41,058 nucleotides of DNA from an uncultured Ruminococcus sp. (GTDB lineage Bacteria; Bacillota; Clostridia; Oscillospirales; Acutalibacteraceae): positions 1 through 41,058 of the forward strand of contig CACXAO010000014.1 in NCBI GenBank assembly GCA_902765625.1, in the 5' to 3' direction. Within the stretch, counting starts at the first letter, position 1. Each line of letters opens with the position of its first letter. Position numbers and translations under genes: made by a program. The notes beneath the pieces were generated by a model, which saw only the letters and a list, made by a program, of their open reading frames with translations, ran no database searches and had not been told where the DNA came from. Shown piece after piece: positions 1-9,328 of this stretch.

Positions 1-2490
1 AAGCTCGTCCATCGGGATGTAAACCTTAGCGTCGGGAGTAACGATAGTTACCGCGCCGTCGATGTTGAACTCGTCGCCAACCTCAACGCCGCTTGCGGAA
101 GCGAGCTTTACGAAGAACGCCTGACCATCCTCAAAGGTCTTGGGGAACTTGGTTGCAACGTAGATTTTAGCCTTGCGTGACGGAGGAACGTTCATCTCGT
201 TTCTGCGGTTGCGGATTGCGCGGATAGCGTTCATAATGCGCTGCATCTCCTGAGCCGCCTCGGGGAAGTCAAGCTCGGGCTTGTAGGTCGGGTACGCGCA
301 GAGCATTACGGTCTCGCCCTCGTGGGGAATCGTCTGCCAGATTTCCTCGGTGATGTAGGGCATGAAGGGGTGAAGGAGTCTGAGGATCTGATCGAGCACG
401 TAGAGCAGCACCTGACGGGCGTTCTGAGCGTCCTCGCCGTCGCTCTGCAGTCTTGCCTTTGTAAGCTCGATGTACCAGTCGCAGTAGCAGTCCCAAATGA
501 ACTCGTAGACCTTCTGAACCGCGATACCCAGCTCGAACTTGCCGAGGTTTTCGTTGACCTCCTTAGCCACGGAGTTGAGGGTGGAGAGGATCCACTTGTC
601 CTCGGTGGTGAGGGTAGACGGCAGCTCGTTCTTGACGTCGTAGTCGTCGATGTTCATGTGAACGTAGCGCGAGGCGTTCCAGAGCTTGTTCGCAAAGCCT
701 GAGCAAGCCTCGATGCGCTTCTCGGAATAACGGATATCGTTTCCGGGCGAGTTGCCTGTAACGAGGAGGAATCGAAGCGCGTCTGCTCCGTACTTCTCGA
801 TAACCTCGAGAGGGTCAACGCCGTTGCCGAGGGATTTACTCATCTTTCTGCCCTGCTCGTCGCGGACGATACCGTGGATGAATACGGTGTCGAACGGAGC
901 CTGACCTGTCTGCTCGATCGCTGAGAAGATCATTCTCGCAACCCAGAAGAAGATGATATCGTAGCCCGTGACCAAAGTACTGGTCGGGTAGAAATATTTA
1001 AGATCGTCGGTCTTTTCGGGCCAGCCGAGGGTCGAGAACGGCCATAGCGCCGAGGAGAACCATGTGTCGAGGGTATCCTCGTCCTGATTGAGGTGAGTAC
1101 CGCCGCAGTGGCAGCAGCACGCCGGAGCGTCCTTTGCAACGGTCACGTCGCCGCAGTCCTCGCAGTAGTAGGCAGGAATCCTGTGACCCCACCAGAGCTG
1201 ACGTGAAATGCACCAGTCCTTGATGTTCTCCATCCAGTGGAAGTAGACCTTTTCAAAGCGTTCGGGAATGAACTTGGTCTCGCCGTCGCGAACCGCCTGA
1301 ATCGCAGGCTTTGCAAGCGGCTCCATGCGTACGAACCACTGCTTCGAAACCATCGGCTCGATGGTGGTGTGGCAGCGGTAGCAGGTGCCGACGTCGTGGG
1401 TGTGGGGCTTTACCTGCTTGAGCAGACCGAGGTCGGTGAGGTCGGCGAGAACAGCTTCTCTCGCCTCGGCGGTGGTCATGCCGGCGTACTTGCCGCAGTC
1501 GATTACCTCAGGCTCGTTCTCGGCGAGTCTGCCCTTTGATTTAAGCTCCTCGTAAGCCTCAACGTCAGCCTTGCCTGTCATGTGACCGTCGTAGGTAAAT
1601 ACCCTTACGATCGGCAGGCTGCAGCGCTGACCTACCTCGTAGTCGTTGGGGTCGTGAGCCGGAGTGATTTTAACAACGCCGGTGCCCTTTTCCATATCGG
1701 CGTGCTCGTCGCAGACGATCGGGATCTCCTTGTTGAGCAACGGAAGGATTACGTGGCAGCCGTGGAGGTGCTTGTAGCGCTCGTCCTCACTGTTGATCGC
1801 AACGGCGGTATCGCCGAGCATTGTTTCGGGACGGGTGGTTGCGATTTCGAGCATCTCGCCCGTTTCCTTTACGGGATAGAGGATATGCCAGAAGTGACCC
1901 TGCTGCTCCTCGTACTCGACCTCAGCGTCAGAGATAGAGGTGTTGCAGTGCGGACACCAGTTGACCATGCGGTTGCCGCGGTAGATCTTGCCGTCCTCAT
2001 AGAGCTTTACAAATACCTCGCGGACAGCCTCGGAGCAGCCCTCGTCCATTGTGAAGCGCTCGCGCTCCCAGTCGCAGCTAACGCCTAATTTGCGCAGCTG
2101 TCTGGTGATTCTGCCGCCGTACTCGCGCTTCCATTCCCACGCGCGCTCGAGGAACTTCTCACGTCCGAGGTCATCCTTAGAAACGCCCTCCTTGCGCATA
2201 GCCTCAACGATTTTCGCCTCTGTGGCGATAGACGCGTGGTCGGTGCCGGGCACCCAGAGCGCCGCGTAGCCGGACATGCGCTTGTATCGGATAAGAATAT
2301 CCTGAAGAGTCTCGTCGAGCGCGTGACCGATGTGCAGCTGACCCGTGATGTTGGGCGGCGGCATTACGATAGTGTACGGTTGTTTATCGGGATCCGCTTC
2401 GGCATGGAAATAATTTCCCTTGAGCCAGAAGTCGTAAATTTTGTCCTCAAATTCAGAGGGCTTATAGGATTTTGCCATCTCCTTAGCCAT
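1..2490 (-). CDS. valS: Valine-tRNA ligase (3' end outside window)
   Basis: Cytoplasmic class I aminoacyl-tRNA synthetase that charges tRNA-Val with valine. The protein starts [20 protein letters not shown]; the class I signature HIGH lies near residues 53-56 and the KMSKS loop near residue 547. Between them is the editing (CP1) region with the [12 protein letters not shown] stretch, and a Cys-rich zinc-knuckle-like part sits around residues 450-470. About 830 codons are present; the family usually has about 880, so only the C-terminal coiled coil should be missing beyond base 1. The ATG at 2490 follows AAGGAG at a 7-base gap; a second in-frame ATG four codons later has no properly spaced site. 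A promoter lies directly upstream and the leader is only about 30 nt, so unlike the trp operon there is no T-box here. Identification is secure. Confidence 0.97.
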   Translation of the reverse strand, partial: MAKEMAKSYKPSEFEDKIYDFWLKGNYFHAEADPDKQPYTIVMPPPNITGQLHIGHALDETLQDILIRYKRMSGYAALWVPGTDHASIATEAKIVEAMRKEGVSKDDLGREKFLERAWEWKREYGGRITRQLRKLGVSCDWERERFTMDEGCSEAVREVFVKLYEDGKIYRGNRMVNWCPHCNTSISDAEVEYEEQQGHFWHILYPVKETGEMLEIATTRPETMLGDTAVAINSEDERYKHLHGCHVILPLLNKEIPIVCDEHADMEKGTGVVKITPAHDPNDYEVGQRCSLPIVRVFTYDGHMTGKADVEAYEELKSKGRLAENEPEVIDCGKYAGMTTAEAREAVLADLTDLGLLKQVKPHTHDVGTCYRCHTTIEPMVSKQWFVRMEPLAKPAIQAVRDGETKFIPERFEKVYFHWMENIKDWCISRQLWWGHRIPAYYCEDCGDVTVAKDAPACCCHCGGTHLNQDEDTLDTWFSSALWPFSTLGWPEKTDDLKYFYPTSTLVTGYDIIFFWVARMIFSAIEQTGQAPFDTVFIHGIVRDEQGRKMSKSLGNGVDPLEVIEKYGADALRFLLVTGNSPGNDIRYSEKRIEACSGFANKLWNASRYVHMNIDDYDVKNELPSTLTTEDKWILSTLNSVAKEVNENLGKFELGIAVQKVYEFIWDCYCDWYIELTKARLQSDGEDAQNARQVLLYVLDQILRLLHPFMPYITEEIWQTIPHEGETVMLCAYPTYKPELDFPEAAQEMQRIMNAIRAIRNRRNEMNVPPSRKAKIYVATKFPKTFEDGQAFFVKLASASGVEVGDEFNIDGAVTIVTPDAKVYIPMDEL

Positions 2491-2528
2491 AAAATCGCTC
2501 CTTGAAAATGTTTTTTAAATACCGTTAT

Positions 2529-2557
2529 ATTATCTCACTTTACAGCGGTTTTGTCAA
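2529..2557 (-). promoter_or_regulatory. valS promoter
   Basis: On the minus strand TTGACA (2552-2557), a 17-base spacer and GATAAT (2529-2534) form a good SigA-type promoter about 40 bases upstream of the valS start codon. Confidence 0.75.
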
Positions 2558-2569
2558 GTTTGAACGGCT

Positions 2570-2613
2570 CAAAAAATAGCGGAAAGGCGTGATTCTGACC
2601 GCGCCTTTCCGCT
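2570..2613 (-). terminator. Rho-independent terminator of the ABC permease operon
   Basis: A 12-bp inverted repeat (AGCGGAAAGGCG and its complement, 2578-2613) is followed on the minus strand by ATTTTTTGAG. It sits just after the permease stop and upstream of the valS promoter, so it separates the two transcription units. Confidence 0.8.
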
Positions 2614-2623
2614 GTAGGATCAT

Positions 2624-4546
2624 TTATTTTATGTAGTATTCGCTCGTTTTGATAAACTGATTGTTTTTATCTATCACGCCCATCTCGCGCATGACCTTGA
2701 GCGTTTCGGTAAAGTCCTCCGAGATAAAGCCGCTGTCGCCGTTCGAGCTCATTGACGGGATCATGCTTATCAGTTCTCCCATAAACGAGCTTTTGGAGCC
2801 GGAAGATGAGCTGACGTAGTTGATTTGCAGACGGAAAAGCTTGTCCTTGGACGAAGTATCGCCGTGCTCCGCAAAGTCCTTTCGATATGCCTCAAGCAGA
2901 CGCTGCATGTCGGCTTTTTCTGTAGGATTGGTGTTGTCTGCGGAAATGTTTACGTAATCGCGGTAATAATAGCTGCTCCAACTGTCGCCCTCGTCAACCA
3001 AGCCGAGATTGACGCTGTAAACCTCGTCGGGGTTCGCGTTTATCAGGCTGCTGTAGCGAATGAAATAGTCCTTGCTCTTGAGCAGACCGTCTATTTTGTC
3101 GGTCTTAAACTCGCTGCTGTAGCTTTCGTAGTAGCAGCGCGTCACGGTGAAGCCGTTGTTGAGCTTATATGAGATCACGTAGCCGTCGTTGTACAGCGAC
3201 GTTAAGCTGCCCGTAAACATATTGATCCAGATGTTTGAGTACGGGTTGTAATCTGCGCCGTTCAGGCTCGTGACAACGCCGTGGTGGAACGTGGTTATGC
3301 TGCCGATATCCTTTGAATCGGTGTAGTCGTCGGAAGCCATGCCGCCTAACTGCATAGCGTTGTATTTGTTCTTGAAATAGCAGTCGTTCAGAGAAACAAC
3401 GCCGGCGCTCTTTATATCGACCGGTTCCGGAACATAACCGTTGAAGCCTAAGAGGTCGAAGCTGAGGAAAAACATCACTCCGGCGACGGCAACAACCAGA
3501 CCTCCGAGAGGGATCGCGGTTTTGAATAGCTTGCCGACTCCGCGGTAAAGGATCATGTGGGTAATGACATACGCAGGCACGCTGCCGAGCACAAAGCCGA
3601 ACATAAAGCCCGCAAACGGAACGAAGAACACGCCTATTGCGCCGAAGATGCTGCCGAGGAACATTCCCGCGTCAAACGCGACGAGCACCTTGACCATGTA
3701 GGCAGGCAGCCAGTAGGCAAACGAGGTCTGAGCGCACTCGGCGCGTCTTTTCTTTACAAGGAAAATGCCGAGCGCAAGACACGCCGCCGTAAACAGGAGC
3801 CAGTAGATGATATTTCCTCCGCCGTATGCCGAAAGCGGATTGAGCGCCTTCATGATGAAGCTGTTCTCGTAAATCATCAGCGGCAGTCCCTGCAAAAACG
3901 ACATGATCGTACCCTTGATAAACCACGCCGCTCCCACATAGGCGAAGTTGATAGCGACGAACGCGAGAACGCTGTTGATCGTCGTGCCGCAGCAAACCGC
4001 AAGCAAGCCGTAAAACGAAATGCAGGCGATTGCGCCGACAAAAAGATTGAGGTAAACAGACGAAACCTCGTTAACAAGCGGCTGACCGAAGCAGACCGAA
4101 ATCAAGGCGATTACCGAAAAGAAGAACATTGTGGGCACAGTCGATAAGATATACGCCGAAATCGTCTTTGCGACAAAGAACGTCCGCCTGCTAATAGGCA
4201 GCGCGCAGTACATATCAGCCTTACGCTTGTTGTGCAGATATGAATAAACGCGGATCGTGTAGATGATAGTAAAGACCACGTTAAGCGCAAAGACCATGTA
4301 GGTGGCGAAGAGCTGAAAGAACCTGATTGACGTCAGCACGGAATCATAGTCCAGCGAAGTTGAGTTCTTCCACGAATCGGTCGCGGCGGAAAATCCAAAG
4401 ACCAGACAGATCGTGAATGTCATAATAACAGCCACGCTTGCGAGGATCGTATTGATGAGCAGCGCGCCGGAGCAGTTGCGCAGCTCCCACTTAAAGGTCG
4501 TCAGGCACTGCCTGAGCTTTTGCTTAAACGATACTGTTTGTGTCAT
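2624..4546 (-). CDS. ABC-2 type transporter permease with large extracytoplasmic domain
   Basis: Membrane subunit of the exporter whose ATPase is encoded just upstream. Six or more hydrophobic segments fill roughly residues 30-370 (several between 30 and 260, more between 290 and 370). They are followed by about 270 polar residues rich in Tyr, Ser and Asp that probably lie outside the membrane. This TM block plus polar tail resembles clostridial ABC-2 permeases found in YtrA-type operons; the substrate cannot be read from the sequence. I chose the ATG at 4546 (MTQTVSFKQK), preceded by GGGGG at a 9-base gap; a GTG at 4567 in frame has poorer signals. With the 4546 start the gene overlaps the ATPase gene by 23 bases, which suggests translational coupling. 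The terminator at 2570-2613 closes the operon. Confidence 0.85.
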   Translation of the reverse strand: MTQTVSFKQKLRQCLTTFKWELRNCSGALLINTILASVAVIMTFTICLVFGFSAATDSWKNSTSLDYDSVLTSIRFFQLFATYMVFALNVVFTIIYTIRVYSYLHNKRKADMYCALPISRRTFFVAKTISAYILSTVPTMFFFSVIALISVCFGQPLVNEVSSVYLNLFVGAIACISFYGLLAVCCGTTINSVLAFVAINFAYVGAAWFIKGTIMSFLQGLPLMIYENSFIMKALNPLSAYGGGNIIYWLLFTAACLALGIFLVKKRRAECAQTSFAYWLPAYMVKVLVAFDAGMFLGSIFGAIGVFFVPFAGFMFGFVLGSVPAYVITHMILYRGVGKLFKTAIPLGGLVVAVAGVMFFLSFDLLGFNGYVPEPVDIKSAGVVSLNDCYFKNKYNAMQLGGMASDDYTDSKDIGSITTFHHGVVTSLNGADYNPYSNIWINMFTGSLTSLYNDGYVISYKLNNGFTVTRCYYESYSSEFKTDKIDGLLKSKDYFIRYSSLINANPDEVYSVNLGLVDEGDSWSSYYYRDYVNISADNTNPTEKADMQRLLEAYRKDFAEHGDTSSKDKLFRLQINYVSSSSGSKSSFMGELISMIPSMSSNGDSGFISEDFTETLKVMREMGVIDKNNQFIKTSEYYIK

Positions 4547-5423
4547 AGCCGGCAGCCCCCATTTCACTTATAAATATTTCCTCAAGGGTCAGCGGCATGG
4601 CAGAGATATACGCCGGCTGCAAAGCGTTGAGCTTAGGCATAAACTCCTCCTCCGTTCCCCTGATCGTTACGTTGAATACGTTTCCGTTGCGCCAGATGCT
4701 GACGGCGTTGATACCCTCAAAGAGATTAGGAACGTTGGGAACCTCTCTGAACGCCACCTGAACCTTGCGGAATTCAAGGCGCAGAGAATCGATATCTCGC
4801 TCCATGAGAATCGAGCCGCGGTGCATAAGACATATCCGGTCGCACAAGTCCTCAAGCTCGCGCAGGTTGTGAGAAGCTATGATAACGGTCATCTGATGCT
4901 CCGCCACGTGCTCAATGAGAATGCGCTTGAGCAGATGGCGCACTACGGGATCGAGACCGTCGAAAATCTCGTCGAGGAAGATATACCGCGGACAGGTCGA
5001 AAGTGCGAGAATAAGCGCCGCCTGCCTCTGCATACCCTTTGACATATTAATGATTCTGTTTTTGGTATTGATCGGAAAAACCGAGCAATAGCGCATATAA
5101 GCCTCGTCGCTCCAGTGCGGATACAGCTCGCGGTACAAGGTCGCGGTGTTCTCGATGGTGCTGTTGTTGTAGAAGAACGGAAAATCCGGAATGAAAAAGC
5201 ACTCGCCCTTTGCTACGGGATTGTCGAAAAGCTCCTGCCCGTCGAGCAGAATCGCACCCTCCTCACCGCGAAAAACTCCGGCGAGCATTCGCAGCAAGGT
5301 GGATTTGCCGCTTCCGTTGCTTCCCACCAAGCCCAAGACCGTGCCGTCACGGACAGAAAGATTGAGATTGCTGACCGCGACAACCTTGTCGAACCTTTTG
5401 GTAAGACCCTTGATTTCTATCAA
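4524..5423 (-). CDS. ABC transporter ATP-binding protein (YtrB-like)
   Basis: Nucleotide-binding subunit of a two-component ABC exporter. Walker A is GSNGSGKST near residues 34-42; the signature region reads MSKGMQRQ, a variant of LSGGQ in which the second Gly of the motif is replaced by Met; Walker B is YIFLDEIFDGLDP, and the switch His is in IIASHNLRELEDL. About 80 residues follow the ATPase core, typical of drug/bacteriocin-type exporters of the YtrB/EcsA kind. The start is a TTG at 5423 behind a strong AAAGGAGG. The gene lies 36 bases after the GntR regulator and overlaps the permease gene, so the three form one operon. In GntR-YtrA operons such transporters often answer cell-wall-active compounds; applying that here is inference. 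Confidence 0.93.
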   Translation of the reverse strand: MIEIKGLTKRFDKVVAVSNLNLSVRDGTVLGLVGSNGSGKSTLLRMLAGVFRGEEGAILLDGQELFDNPVAKGECFFIPDFPFFYNNSTIENTATLYRELYPHWSDEAYMRYCSVFPINTKNRIINMSKGMQRQAALILALSTCPRYIFLDEIFDGLDPVVRHLLKRILIEHVAEHQMTVIIASHNLRELEDLCDRICLMHRGSILMERDIDSLRLEFRKVQVAFREVPNVPNLFEGINAVSIWRNGNVFNVTIRGTEEEFMPKLNALQPAYISAMPLTLEEIFISEMGAAGYDTNSIV

Positions 5424-5459
5424 AAGATAACCTCCTTTTTATGCGGAGCGGTTTCGCGC

Positions 5460-5819
5460 TTAACGATACAACTCCCCGAGAATATTTTGCAGCTCCTCCT
5501 TGCTCGCGCCGTTCGCAAAGGCGTCCTTTGCAGCTCTGCGGAACGCGTCGAGCGTGATCAGCTTCTGGGCGGAATCCGCCGAAAGCTTGTCGGTGAGAAA
5601 GCTGCCTCTGCCGACCGATGAATATATGTAGCCCTCGTTTTCAAGCTCGCGGTAAGCCTTTGCCGCAGTGTTCGGGTTAATACCCAAGTCAGCCGCCACC
5701 GTCCGCACCGGAGGCAGCTTGTCGCCCGGCTGAATCACGCCGGCAGCCGCCAGCTTTATCACACCGGCATAAAGCTGCTCGTAAATCGGTTCTCTTGCCG
5801 CAAAATCGATTTGAAACAT
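5460..5819 (-). CDS. GntR family transcriptional regulator, YtrA subfamily
   Basis: Short (119-residue) GntR repressor with only the winged helix-turn-helix and a brief helical tail, the size and layout of the YtrA subfamily. The DNA-binding part covers about residues 10-75 (EPIYEQLYAG, LPPVRTVAADLGINPNTAAK, ELENEGYIYS); the remaining 40 residues would serve for dimerisation. ATG at 5819 follows GAGGGGGAG. It is the first gene of the operon with the downstream ABC transporter. A perfect TGTATTA-N7-TAATACA palindrome at 5857-5877, just downstream of the -10 box, is the likely autoregulatory operator. The inducing signal is unknown. Confidence 0.93.
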   Translation of the reverse strand: MFQIDFAAREPIYEQLYAGVIKLAAAGVIQPGDKLPPVRTVAADLGINPNTAAKAYRELENEGYIYSSVGRGSFLTDKLSADSAQKLITLDAFRRAAKDAFANGASKEELQNILGELYR

Positions 5820-5856
5820 TCTTACTCCCCCTCAAAAGTCCGTCAATCGAAAGCGT

Positions 5857-5877
5857 TGTATTAGTCAATTTAATACA
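5857..5877 (-). promoter_or_regulatory. Putative GntR (YtrA-like) operator
   Basis: Perfect 7-bp inverted repeat TGTATTA-N7-TAATACA, six bases downstream of the -10 box of the GntR operon. The position fits repression by blocking RNA polymerase, and the binding protein is probably the adjacent GntR regulator. Confidence 0.7.
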
Positions 5878-5882
5878 CCTAA

Positions 5883-5911
5883 ATCATAATACAATTACAA
5901 ACCCGTGTCAA
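5883..5911 (-). promoter_or_regulatory. Promoter of GntR-ABC operon
   Basis: Minus-strand TTGACA (5906-5911), 17-base spacer, TATGAT (5883-5888): a near-consensus SigA promoter for the GntR-ATPase-permease operon. Confidence 0.8.
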
Positions 5912-5948
5912 GCAGTTTTGTCACTTTTTTCGACAAATGCCGGACGTA

Positions 5949-5977
5949 TTGCCAAACCGCTCAAAATGTGGTATGAT
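5949..5977 (+). promoter_or_regulatory. Promoter of FliB-like gene
   Basis: TTGCCA (5949-5954), 17-base spacer, TATGAT (5972-5977) on the plus strand, 20 bases before the start codon of the lysine methylase gene. It is divergent from the GntR promoter, about 40 bases apart. Confidence 0.7.
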
Positions 5978-5997
5978 TGCCGTAAGGAAGTGACTTT

Positions 5998-7032
5998 ATG
6001 CAGGAAATTTATCCGGGCTTTTACCACGAATTCAAGTGCATTGCAAACCTCTGCGAGGACAGCTGCTGCAAGGACTGGGACATCGATATCGACAGTGAGA
6101 CCGAGGCGTTTTATCAGACCGTACAGGGACCCCTCGGCGACAAAATGCGCAGACTGCTTGTTACCGACGAGTACGACGAGCGCGTTTTCCGCTGCACAAA
6201 CGGCAGGTGCCCGTTCTGGAACAGCGACATGCTCTGCGACATATACATAGGCATAGGCGAGGAACATCTCAGCAATACCTGCGCAAACTTTCCGCGGGTC
6301 GCGGTCGACTACGGCAATTTCCGCGAGCACATTCTGTCCTTCGCCTGTCCCGAAGCGGCGCGGTTTATGCTGAAAAACACCCGTGACGCGTACGCTGATT
6401 TCGGCGGCGAACGCGAGCTTGGTCTGAGCGACGAAAGCGGAGACTACATGAGCTTTTTGCTCAAGGCGAGAGAGAGAACGCTCGACTTTTTGCTCAACCC
6501 CGACGAGCCGTTTGCCTACCGCCTTGCCGACTGCCTTGAATTTAACGCGCAGGTTCAGAGCCTTCTCGACAACGTTGAACCCGCGCCGCTTGACCTCGAC
6601 AAAGCCGAGAGCCAAGGCTGCGGATTTATCTTTGACATGCACCAAAGCTTTGAGATAATGAGCGGCGAGTGGAGATCGGCGCTGAGCGAAACCGCCGAGA
6701 AAGCGCAGGAGCTTAAAATCCGCGATGACTTCGCGGCTGATTTTGAGAAGTTCGCTCTGTACTACGTTTACCGCTACTACCTCGAGGCGATCAATTCAGG
6801 CGACGTGCTGTACTCAATAAAGCGAATCGTCTGCGCCTACCTCGTCACGGGCAAGCTGGACGCGCTCTTTTACGAAAAGGGCTATCCTTATCCGCGCATG
6901 AGGATTTTACAGCGCTACTCAAAGGAAGTCGAGCACTCCTACGACAACACCGAAGCGCTCAACTCAGCCTTTGACACAGACGACCGCTTTGAGGTTGAAA
7001 ATCTTATCGCGCTGCTTGAAGAACAGATATAA
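5998..7032 (+). CDS. FliB-like lysine N-methylase family protein
   Basis: A 344-residue cytoplasmic protein with the Cys-rich N-terminus of the FliB family: FKCIANLCEDSCCKDW near residues 12-27, a second Cys set in RCTNGRCPFW and MLCDIY (about 65-85), then NTCANFPR near 100. Founding members methylate lysines of flagellin using S-adenosylmethionine, and the cysteines are thought to hold a metal or Fe-S cluster. No flagellar gene is in the window, so the substrate here is unknown and could be another surface or cytoplasmic protein. The ATG at 5998 follows AGGAAG. The gene is monocistronic, with its own promoter and a bidirectional terminator. Confidence 0.82.
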   Translation: MQEIYPGFYHEFKCIANLCEDSCCKDWDIDIDSETEAFYQTVQGPLGDKMRRLLVTDEYDERVFRCTNGRCPFWNSDMLCDIYIGIGEEHLSNTCANFPRVAVDYGNFREHILSFACPEAARFMLKNTRDAYADFGGERELGLSDESGDYMSFLLKARERTLDFLLNPDEPFAYRLADCLEFNAQVQSLLDNVEPAPLDLDKAESQGCGFIFDMHQSFEIMSGEWRSALSETAEKAQELKIRDDFAADFEKFALYYVYRYYLEAINSGDVLYSIKRIVCAYLVTGKLDALFYEKGYPYPRMRILQRYSKEVEHSYDNTEALNSAFDTDDRFEVENLIALLEEQI

Positions 7033-7034
7033 AA

Positions 7035-7075
7035 AACGGAAAGGCTTGAAAACCAAGTCTTTCCGTTAATTTTTT
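7035..7075. terminator. Bidirectional terminator
   Basis: Hairpin AACGGAAAG...CTTTCCGTT (7035-7067), extended by CTTG/CAAG inside the loop, flanked by AAAAAA on the left and TTTTTT on the right. It lies between the convergent FliB-like and HD-GYP genes and can serve both. Confidence 0.85.
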
Positions 7076-9194
7076 ATTCGTCGCTGTTTTCCTCGGCGAC
7101 CCTTCTTATTTCGTCCTCCGCGTCGAGGAAGGCTTTAACAACTTTCGCGTCAAAATGCGATCCCGCGTCGGACTTGATAATATCCATCGCCTTGTCAACC
7201 GAGAACGGCTCCTTGTAGCTGCGGCGCGAGACAAGCGCGTCGAACACGTCCGCAACCGCCATAATACGCGCGGAAAGCGGAATTTCCTCGCCTGCAAGTC
7301 CGAGAGGATATCCCTTGCCGTTCCATTTTTCGTGGTGGGCGGCGGCAAGATTTCTCGCCTCGCGCAGATATCCCGAATCCTCCGAAACCGAGGCGATCGC
7401 CTTCTCAATTATTTTTCCTCCGGCTGTGGTGTGCTCCTGGATCTGCTTATATTCATCGTTGGTCAGCCTGCCGGGCTTGTTGAGAACCGCGTCGGGCACA
7501 TGGATTTTGCCTATATCGTGAAGCGGCGCGGAATGCACGACGTCGTCAATAAACTCGTCGGTCATCCTGTCGGCGTAAATACCCTCGCGCTTCATCTGCT
7601 CCATAATGATCTTGGTGTAGGCGGCTGTCTTGCGGATGTGGTCGCCGGTGCACTGGTCGCGGCTTTCAACCATATCGGCGAGAACCATAATAAGACCGTT
7701 TTGCAGCTTGGCGATCTGTTCGCCCTTGCGCTGAACCTCGCCGATGTAGCCCATCGTGTCGGCTGAGGATTTGAGAATCGAGGTGTAGAGGTTTTCAATC
7801 TCGTCGCCCGTGTGGATTTTGAGCTCGCGCAGCCGCTCAACGCTGTCCTCGCGCGCCTTTGCGCTGTCGTAGGCAAATTCGTTGGTAGCTTTGGCTATGC
7901 GGTTGATAGGATCGGTGATAAAGTGGTCGGCGATCCACATCGCGAAGATCATGATCAGCGAGAGGAAGCCCAAAAACAGCGACAACAGCCTCGTCAAAAA
8001 CGAAACCTCCTCGCTGCGGAGTCTTTCCATCGACATATCAGCCGCCGCGTAGCAGAGGTTATCTCCCTCGCCGATCGGGTGATATACCGTAAGCATCCAG
8101 CCGTACTGGTCGTTTGTGATTACAGGCTCTATCTCATTGCCTGCCAAAAAGTCGCCGAGCTGCTCCTTCATGGTTATGTTGTGTTCGAGCTTGTCGCCGT
8201 GCTTGTCAGCCTTAAGATCGGGAGTATCAAGGTCAAATACTACTGTGGTGCCGTCCTCGCGGATCTTGTAGACGTAGATATACGTTACATCCGGCACGCT
8301 GTCGTTGACGCTGTAGAGCATATCCTCGATCTCGGCGTACTCATCGTCTCCGCGGCCCTTTTCAATATAAATATCGAGCCTGTCGGGATTGATATTGCGC
8401 GACATCATCGCGGTAACGCACTGACCCTCGTTTATATACTCGTTAATTGTCGCTTTGTGGTACTGCAAAACGCAGACGACCATACCTGAAATTGCCACAA
8501 GGGATGATAATATGCCCACAAGCAGCAGCACCTTTGCGCGAAGCGAGAGCTTTTTGCGCTTAACGTGAGCCGGAGTTTTTTGGTTGAACGCGATCTTCTC
8601 CTTGAATATTCCGAAATACGCGGTCAGCTTTTTGGGAATCAGCTTCCAGATTATCAGCGCCGCGACGGTGGAAATCGCCTTGTCGCCCAGATCGATCAGG
8701 AAGTTTGCCGTCAAATCAGCGGCGAAACGCCCCATGCCCGTGAGGTTTATTATATTTTGCGCAAGAATACCGGCAGCGCCTTCGCCCGAGCTGAGTCCGT
8801 AGAGGAACCATGTAAGCACGCCGCCGCAAATGCCTCCCAGCACTGCAAAGGTGAGTATCGCGGCAAGCATTTTGGGAAATTTGGTCAGCCATCCCGTCCG
8901 CACAAAAAACGCAGCCGCCCACGCGATAAGCACGCTGACAAAGCAATAATACGTGGTCATATCGTCGCCTATACCGGCGATAATGTTGTATAAAAAACCC
9001 ACCGCGATACATGGCAGGTAACCTCCGACGAGCGCGGTCAGGATCGTGCCGCTGTTGTCGAGGTAAAACGGCAGGTTCAGCCAGCCGTTTATCTTTGTGC
9101 CGAGAATGTTCAAAAGAATACCGCAGGCAACCAGCCCGACGAACATAAGAAAGCTTTTCTTTTTGCCGATACGGGCTTCTCCCGAATCAAGCAT
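7074..9194 (-). CDS. Membrane-bound HD-GYP c-di-GMP phosphodiesterase
   Basis: A 706-residue sensor-effector predicted to hydrolyse cyclic di-GMP. Order: five or six membrane helices at about 15-190, with a look reminiscent of ECF-transporter S components (LPFYLDNSGTILTALVGGYL); a helix at 220-243; an extracytoplasmic sensor region at 245-400 (Cache-like by position); a helix at 402-424; a HAMP-like linker 425-480; and an HD-GYP domain 495-695. The HD-GYP signature residues are intact: HDIGKIHVPD near 559, AAHHEKWNGKGYP near 620 and ARIMAVADVFDAL near 643. ATG at 9194 follows GGAGGTGA; an in-frame TTG two codons earlier is too close to the ribosome binding site. The gene stands alone between two terminators, with a palindrome over its -10 box. 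Confidence 0.92.
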   Translation of the reverse strand: MLDSGEARIGKKKSFLMFVGLVACGILLNILGTKINGWLNLPFYLDNSGTILTALVGGYLPCIAVGFLYNIIAGIGDDMTTYYCFVSVLIAWAAAFFVRTGWLTKFPKMLAAILTFAVLGGICGGVLTWFLYGLSSGEGAAGILAQNIINLTGMGRFAADLTANFLIDLGDKAISTVAALIIWKLIPKKLTAYFGIFKEKIAFNQKTPAHVKRKKLSLRAKVLLLVGILSSLVAISGMVVCVLQYHKATINEYINEGQCVTAMMSRNINPDRLDIYIEKGRGDDEYAEIEDMLYSVNDSVPDVTYIYVYKIREDGTTVVFDLDTPDLKADKHGDKLEHNITMKEQLGDFLAGNEIEPVITNDQYGWMLTVYHPIGEGDNLCYAAADMSMERLRSEEVSFLTRLLSLFLGFLSLIMIFAMWIADHFITDPINRIAKATNEFAYDSAKAREDSVERLRELKIHTGDEIENLYTSILKSSADTMGYIGEVQRKGEQIAKLQNGLIMVLADMVESRDQCTGDHIRKTAAYTKIIMEQMKREGIYADRMTDEFIDDVVHSAPLHDIGKIHVPDAVLNKPGRLTNDEYKQIQEHTTAGGKIIEKAIASVSEDSGYLREARNLAAAHHEKWNGKGYPLGLAGEEIPLSARIMAVADVFDALVSRRSYKEPFSVDKAMDIIKSDAGSHFDAKVVKAFLDAEDEIRRVAEENSDE

Positions 9195-9232
9195 AATCAA
9201 GTCACCTCCGGCTTCAGCAAATCACGATTACT

Positions 9233-9271
9233 ATACAATATAATTGTATTAATATCAGGTGATAATGTCAA
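9233..9271 (-). promoter_or_regulatory. HD-GYP gene promoter with palindromic operator
   Basis: Minus strand TTGACA (9266-9271), 17-base spacer, TACAAT (9243-9248). A perfect ATACAAT-ATA-ATTGTAT palindrome (9233-9249) covers the -10 box, as expected for a repressor site. The bases after the -35 box (TTGACATTATCAC) recur at the promoter of the GGDEF-EAL operon. Confidence 0.7.
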
Positions 9272-9287
9272 GAAAAATTTTACGAAT

Positions 9288-9319
9288 ATCACAAAAGCGC
9301 CTCCAAAAGGAAGCGCTCT
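9288..9319 (-). terminator. Terminator of deaminase operon
   Basis: Minus-strand hairpin AGCGCTTCC-TTTT-GGAGGCGCT (9296-9317, with one mismatched pair) followed by TTTGTG, directly after the deaminase stop codon. Confidence 0.7.
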
Positions 9320-9328
9320 GTTCAAAAC

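Noticed and set aside
3557-4147. Long antisense frame opposite the ABC permease
   Set aside because: It has a highly charged, biased composition without recognisable motifs and no ribosome binding site; it mirrors the permease codons.
4546-4567. GTG start of the ABC permease at 4567
   Set aside because: Weak ribosome binding site and greater overlap with the ATPase gene; ATG 4546 gives a normal N-terminus.
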